64,000 nt of DNA from Paracholeplasma manati (GTDB lineage: Bacteria; Bacillota_I; Bacilli_A; Acholeplasmatales; UBA5453). Shown in pieces: positions 61,298-64,000 of this stretch; the first letter of the stretch is position 1; every line of letters begins with the position of its first letter. The translations under genes and the position numbers were made by a program. The notes under the pieces were generated by a model. That model saw only the letters and a list, made by a program, of their open reading frames with translations. It was not told where the DNA came from and searched no databases. The DNA lies in NCBI RefSeq assembly GCF_025742995.1, contig NZ_JAOVQM010000004.1:62001-126000 (forward strand), read 5' to 3'.

Positions 61298-61876
61298 GTG
61301 AAAGTACTCGGCATCACAGGTGGGATTGCATCTGGCAAATCCCTAGTTAGTCAACAATTTAAACAACGGGGTTTCACGGTCATTGACGCCGATGCCATCG
61401 TGCATGAACTCTTCAAAAAAGACACCGTTTTAGAAGAGATTAAAAATCGCTTCCCATCCGTTTTTGATGGGGGTATCTTACAACGAAAACCATTGGCAGA
61501 TCTCATCTTTACAGATCCCATCGCCAAACACGATTTGGAACACATCCTACATCCAAAGGTGTATGCATCCATCCAAGAACGTCTTCAATCGCATTTGAAT
61601 GAACCTTGGGTTGTGGTGGATATCCCACTGCTTTACGAAACGGGTGGACAATCCATTTGTGATTGGGTATTGGTTGTGTATGTCAATGAAGAAACCCAAA
61701 AAGCGCGTTTGATGGCTAGAAATCAATTATCGTTAGATGAAGCCAATCAACGCATATCTGCTCAACTACCACTGAAAGATAAAGTCAATCAAGCAGACAT
61801 TGTCATCGACAATTCTGGAACCATTCAAAAAACCATCGATCGTGTCAACGAACTCATCGACAAAGTATTTATATAG
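61298..61876 (+). CDS. coaE: Dephospho-CoA kinase
   Basis: CoaE makes coenzyme A from dephospho-CoA, completing the path that includes coaD at 3642. The 192-residue protein has the P-loop GITGGIASGKS at the N-terminus, then FTVIDADAIVHELF, DIPLLYETG and the lid segment with R in QKARLMARNQLS. The start is a GTG at 61298, because GAGG lies 8 nt upstream and the P-loop follows directly; a GTG at 61277 lies inside mutM. Confidence 0.93.
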   Translation: MKVLGITGGIASGKSLVSQQFKQRGFTVIDADAIVHELFKKDTVLEEIKNRFPSVFDGGILQRKPLADLIFTDPIAKHDLEHILHPKVYASIQERLQSHLNEPWVVVDIPLLYETGGQSICDWVLVVYVNEETQKARLMARNQLSLDEANQRISAQLPLKDKVNQADIVIDNSGTIQKTIDRVNELIDKVFI

Positions 61877-61886
61877 GAGGACCCCC

Positions 61887-62222
61887 ATGCCAATTTATCG
61901 CACCACAGATTCAAACAAAGATGCCCGCTTACAAACCCGCTGGTATCAAAATGACTACAAGGAATGTCAACAAGCCGTACTGACCATTTTGAAGGGATTT
62001 GGGTATTCACTCAAACACCAAGATGATACGTATGGTGAATTCATTTTTGAACGAAAAAGTGAAACATTAGACGTCAAAGTCGTCTCTTTACAACGCCGTC
62101 AAACCGCCATCGACTTCGTACTGAATGCCGATGTTATGTTTGATTTTGGTCGTCGTAAAGCCGTGATTGCAGAAATATATGCCAGACTTCAAAAATTATT
62201 GAACGAAAAGAAGTTTAACTAA
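61887..62222 (+). CDS. Hypothetical protein between coaE and dnaB
   Basis: This 111-residue soluble protein has no transmembrane segment and no motif I recognise. It has an N-terminal RTTDSNKDARLQTRWYQ, a central strand-rich part with EFIFERKSETLDVKVVSLQ, and a Lys/Arg-rich C-terminus. ATAGGAGGA lies before the ATG. The position between coaE and dnaB is where many Firmicutes carry nrdR, but it has no zinc ribbon or ATP-cone, so it is not NrdR. A role in replication or nucleotide metabolism is only a guess from its neighbours. Confidence 0.7.
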   Translation: MPIYRTTDSNKDARLQTRWYQNDYKECQQAVLTILKGFGYSLKHQDDTYGEFIFERKSETLDVKVVSLQRRQTAIDFVLNADVMFDFGRRKAVIAEIYARLQKLLNEKKFN

Positions 62223-62240
62223 TGTTAGGAAAGGTGTCAC

Positions 62241-63422
62241 ATGAAAAATGAATCGTTTTGGGTCATCGGCAGTGGTACCTTATCACTCGATGACGCAGCT
62301 ACTTTAGCGCTACTATATCAACCCCTCATTGGCACAGAAAGCCATGGGTTGTATCTCTTTTTGTCCGCGTTGGTCAATACGAAAACCTACCAATCGGAAG
62401 TCTATCCAAAAACTTTTTTAATGGATGCATTAAACCTTAAAGAAAAGTGTTTTTCAGAATCCTTGGGTAAATTAGAAGCGGTTGGCTTACTATCTACCTA
62501 TCAAAAAGATGCGATATTCATGTATCGTTTATCGATGCCGCTCACACCAAAACAATTCTTTTTAGATGGCATTTTAGGTAGTTTTCTAAAAAGTGAAATT
62601 GGTGAAAAAAACTTTGAATGGCTATTTGAACGGTTTTCAATCCCTGAAATCAATCGTGTCGGGTATGAGAACATCACCAAATCGTTTGACCAAGTTTATC
62701 AAGTCAAATCGCTCGATTCCGTCTCTAGTTCGATGCACATCATCGGGCGTAAAAATGGGTCAGGCGTGGTCATCAATCAAGATTTCAAACTCGATCAACT
62801 CTTTGAAATTTTGCCTGTAAGACTACAAAAGAAACGTATTTTTACGAAGAAAATTCAATCTCAAATCGCATCCATCATGTATGTGTATGGATTCACTTTA
62901 GAAGACATGAAACATGTCTTGGTTGAAGCCTATGATGAAGACCACAGCACGATTTTTTATGAAAGAATCAATTTGTTTGCTCAAAAATACCATGAAAAAC
63001 ACAATGGTAAAGAGCGCATTGAAATTGACTTAAAAGGGGATAGTGAACGTCCAAAACTATCGGATTTCAATCCTCAAGATTTGATCAGTCATTACGCACC
63101 AAAAATGACCAATAGTGCTTTCGCCTTACAAACCATCCGTCAATTTGTGGAACGCAATGCAGTCGACGTCGGTGTCATTAACGCGGTTATCATCATCTGC
63201 TTAAGGATTAAGACCGATTTACCAAATTTGAATTACCTTGAAAAAGTACTCAATACGCTTTTACAAAAAGGCATCACAACCGAACCAGAAGCGTATGAAT
63301 ATATCATGAAAGACCCAGAACCAAAAACCGAGAAGAAAACGTTTTACACCAAAGAAAAACGTGTGGCGCCTGTCCCTGAGTGGATGGATGAATTCAAAGC
63401 ATTGCTAGAAAGTGGGGATTAA
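62241..63422 (+). CDS. dnaB: Replication initiation/membrane attachment protein DnaB (Firmicutes type)
   Basis: This 393-residue protein is the Firmicutes DnaB, a loader partner that works with DnaD and DnaI to place the replicative helicase. It is not the E. coli DnaB helicase. The N-terminal winged-helix part (LSLDDAATLALLYQPLIGTESHG in pieces) is followed by a helical middle and the C-terminal DnaB_2 domain (LISHYAPKMTNSAFALQTI, near residue 285). Its last part is Lys/Glu-rich. AGGAAAGGTG lies before the ATG. dnaI follows directly. Confidence 0.88.
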   Translation: MKNESFWVIGSGTLSLDDAATLALLYQPLIGTESHGLYLFLSALVNTKTYQSEVYPKTFLMDALNLKEKCFSESLGKLEAVGLLSTYQKDAIFMYRLSMPLTPKQFFLDGILGSFLKSEIGEKNFEWLFERFSIPEINRVGYENITKSFDQVYQVKSLDSVSSSMHIIGRKNGSGVVINQDFKLDQLFEILPVRLQKKRIFTKKIQSQIASIMYVYGFTLEDMKHVLVEAYDEDHSTIFYERINLFAQKYHEKHNGKERIEIDLKGDSERPKLSDFNPQDLISHYAPKMTNSAFALQTIRQFVERNAVDVGVINAVIIICLRIKTDLPNLNYLEKVLNTLLQKGITTEPEAYEYIMKDPEPKTEKKTFYTKEKRVAPVPEWMDEFKALLESGD

Positions 63423-63423
63423 G

Positions 63424-64000
63424 ATGGGTTCATTAGATTTGTTAAGACAAGAAATCGCATCCTTCCCTGAAACCAAAGATTTACAGGTCTCTGATAGCGA
63501 TGTGATCACGGTGGTACAATATATCGATTTAAAAAAAGCATATAACCCAAAAGACCCAACCCAAAAGTTTGAGCCTGTATTGATTACTGAACCGTTCGTA
63601 ACGATTGAATACCGTGTCTCTGAAGCCTATTTGAAAAATGAAATCGAACAAGGCAAACAGAAGAAACTCGATACCTCATATCACAACGATTATTTGATCA
63701 ACGCGAAACTCGCCGATTTTCAACTCTTTAACGATGAACGACGTGAAGCGCTTGAAGTATCGAAAAAATTCATTGAATCTTGTCAACCAAACACCTTTGT
63801 TCGCGGGATGTATTTTCATGGGAAATACCGTACAGGTAAAACCTATTTATTATCTGCCATCGCGAACGCTTTGATTGAAAAAAACATTTCAGTGGTGTTT
63901 GCCTATTTTCCAGATTTGGTTAGAAACATCAAAAATGCATTTTCTGACAATTCTCTGGAAATAAAGGTCAAACAACTGAAGTCGTGTGGTGTCCTCATTT
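63424..64000 (+). CDS. dnaI: Primosomal protein DnaI, N-terminal part (partial)
   Basis: DnaI is the AAA+ loader of the replicative helicase in Firmicutes. The gene begins with an ATG one base after the dnaB stop and runs off the window; 192 residues are visible. The first 130 form the helicase-interaction domain, followed by the P-loop GMYFHGKYRTGKTYLL (about residues 130-145), where GKYRTGKT is the Walker A motif. The catalytic remainder is outside the window. The dnaB-dnaI order is conserved in Firmicutes. Confidence 0.9.
   Translation, partial: MGSLDLLRQEIASFPETKDLQVSDSDVITVVQYIDLKKAYNPKDPTQKFEPVLITEPFVTIEYRVSEAYLKNEIEQGKQKKLDTSYHNDYLINAKLADFQLFNDERREALEVSKKFIESCQPNTFVRGMYFHGKYRTGKTYLLSAIANALIEKNISVVFAYFPDLVRNIKNAFSDNSLEIKVKQLKSCGVLI

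Noticed and set aside
1-64000. Mycoplasma-type genetic code (TGA = Trp)
   Set aside because: Conserved Trp positions use TGG, several genes end in TGA at the expected family length, and RF2 is encoded.
1-64000. Mobile elements, prophage, tRNA or rRNA genes
   Set aside because: No transposase, integrase, phage structural gene, cloverleaf or rRNA signature was seen on either strand; the region looks like core chromosome.

Overview
The window reads as a chromosomal segment of a low-G+C, Firmicutes-derived bacterium, most likely an Acholeplasma- or Izemoplasma-type Mollicute or a close relative. The evidence is indirect. The gene set is Firmicutes-like (RNase J, YlxR/YlxQ, RbgA, YlxM, DnaB/DnaI initiation proteins, LemA, YitT, an S-box riboswitch). 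TGA is used as an ordinary stop codon (znuB, ftsY, ftsK, lepB, rbgA, rnhB, mutM) and RF2 is present, so the genetic code is standard and not the Mycoplasma code. No cell-wall synthesis gene, rRNA, tRNA, insertion sequence, prophage or CRISPR array is seen, and genes are packed tightly with many short overlaps. No gene-free stretch reaches 300 bases.

Layout. 1-4.6 kb: the end of a DEDDh exonuclease gene, a methyltransferase, RNase J, a HAD phosphatase, CoaD and a small membrane protein. 4.7-8.8 kb: a heterodimeric ABC exporter with its own MarR regulator as the last gene, behind a promoter flanked by two matching palindromes. 8.8-11.7 kb (minus strand): a zinc-type ABC importer (znuA-znuC-znuB) plus a Fur-family regulator, with a perfect palindrome over the promoter. 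11.7-16.1 kb: the rimP-nusA-rnpM-ylxQ-infB-rbfA translation operon. 16.2-18.0 kb: a small unknown protein, NfeD and an SPFH protein. 18.1-23.1 kb: priA, fmt, a YutG/PgpA-like protein and a membrane protein with a degenerate HD-GYP domain. 23.2-26 kb: SAM-I riboswitch and metK, then a DUF3137/LemA pair. 26-37.5 kb: secA, DUF1801, prfB, yitT, an S41 protease, recX, glgB and glgP. 37.5-41.0 kb (minus strand): an ABC-2 export system with an XRE regulator, then a second HAD phosphatase. 41.1-47.3 kb: six overlapping genes, including an FtsK translocase without membrane segments, signal peptidase I, RbgA, RNase HII and a GDPD-type phosphodiesterase. 47.5-52.3 kb: a three-part regulatory protein (degenerate metallo-beta-lactamase, degenerate GGDEF and pseudo-receiver domains), followed by a HEAT-repeat/GT2 glycosyltransferase gene cut in two by one in-frame TAA. 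52.5-57.8 kb: topA, a candidate C-rich small RNA, tpx, ftsY, ylxM and ffh. 57.9-64 kb: polA, mutM, coaE, an unknown gene, dnaB and the start of dnaI.

The strongest leads are the degenerate-GGDEF/pseudo-receiver plus interrupted glycosyltransferase locus (47.5-52.3 kb), the candidate sRNA with its own near-consensus promoter and terminator and repeated C4-C5 tracts (54.30-54.41 kb), and the TM-less FtsK whose upstream overlapping neighbour is a small membrane protein. Three transport operons also carry matched operator-like palindromes next to a cognate regulator gene.
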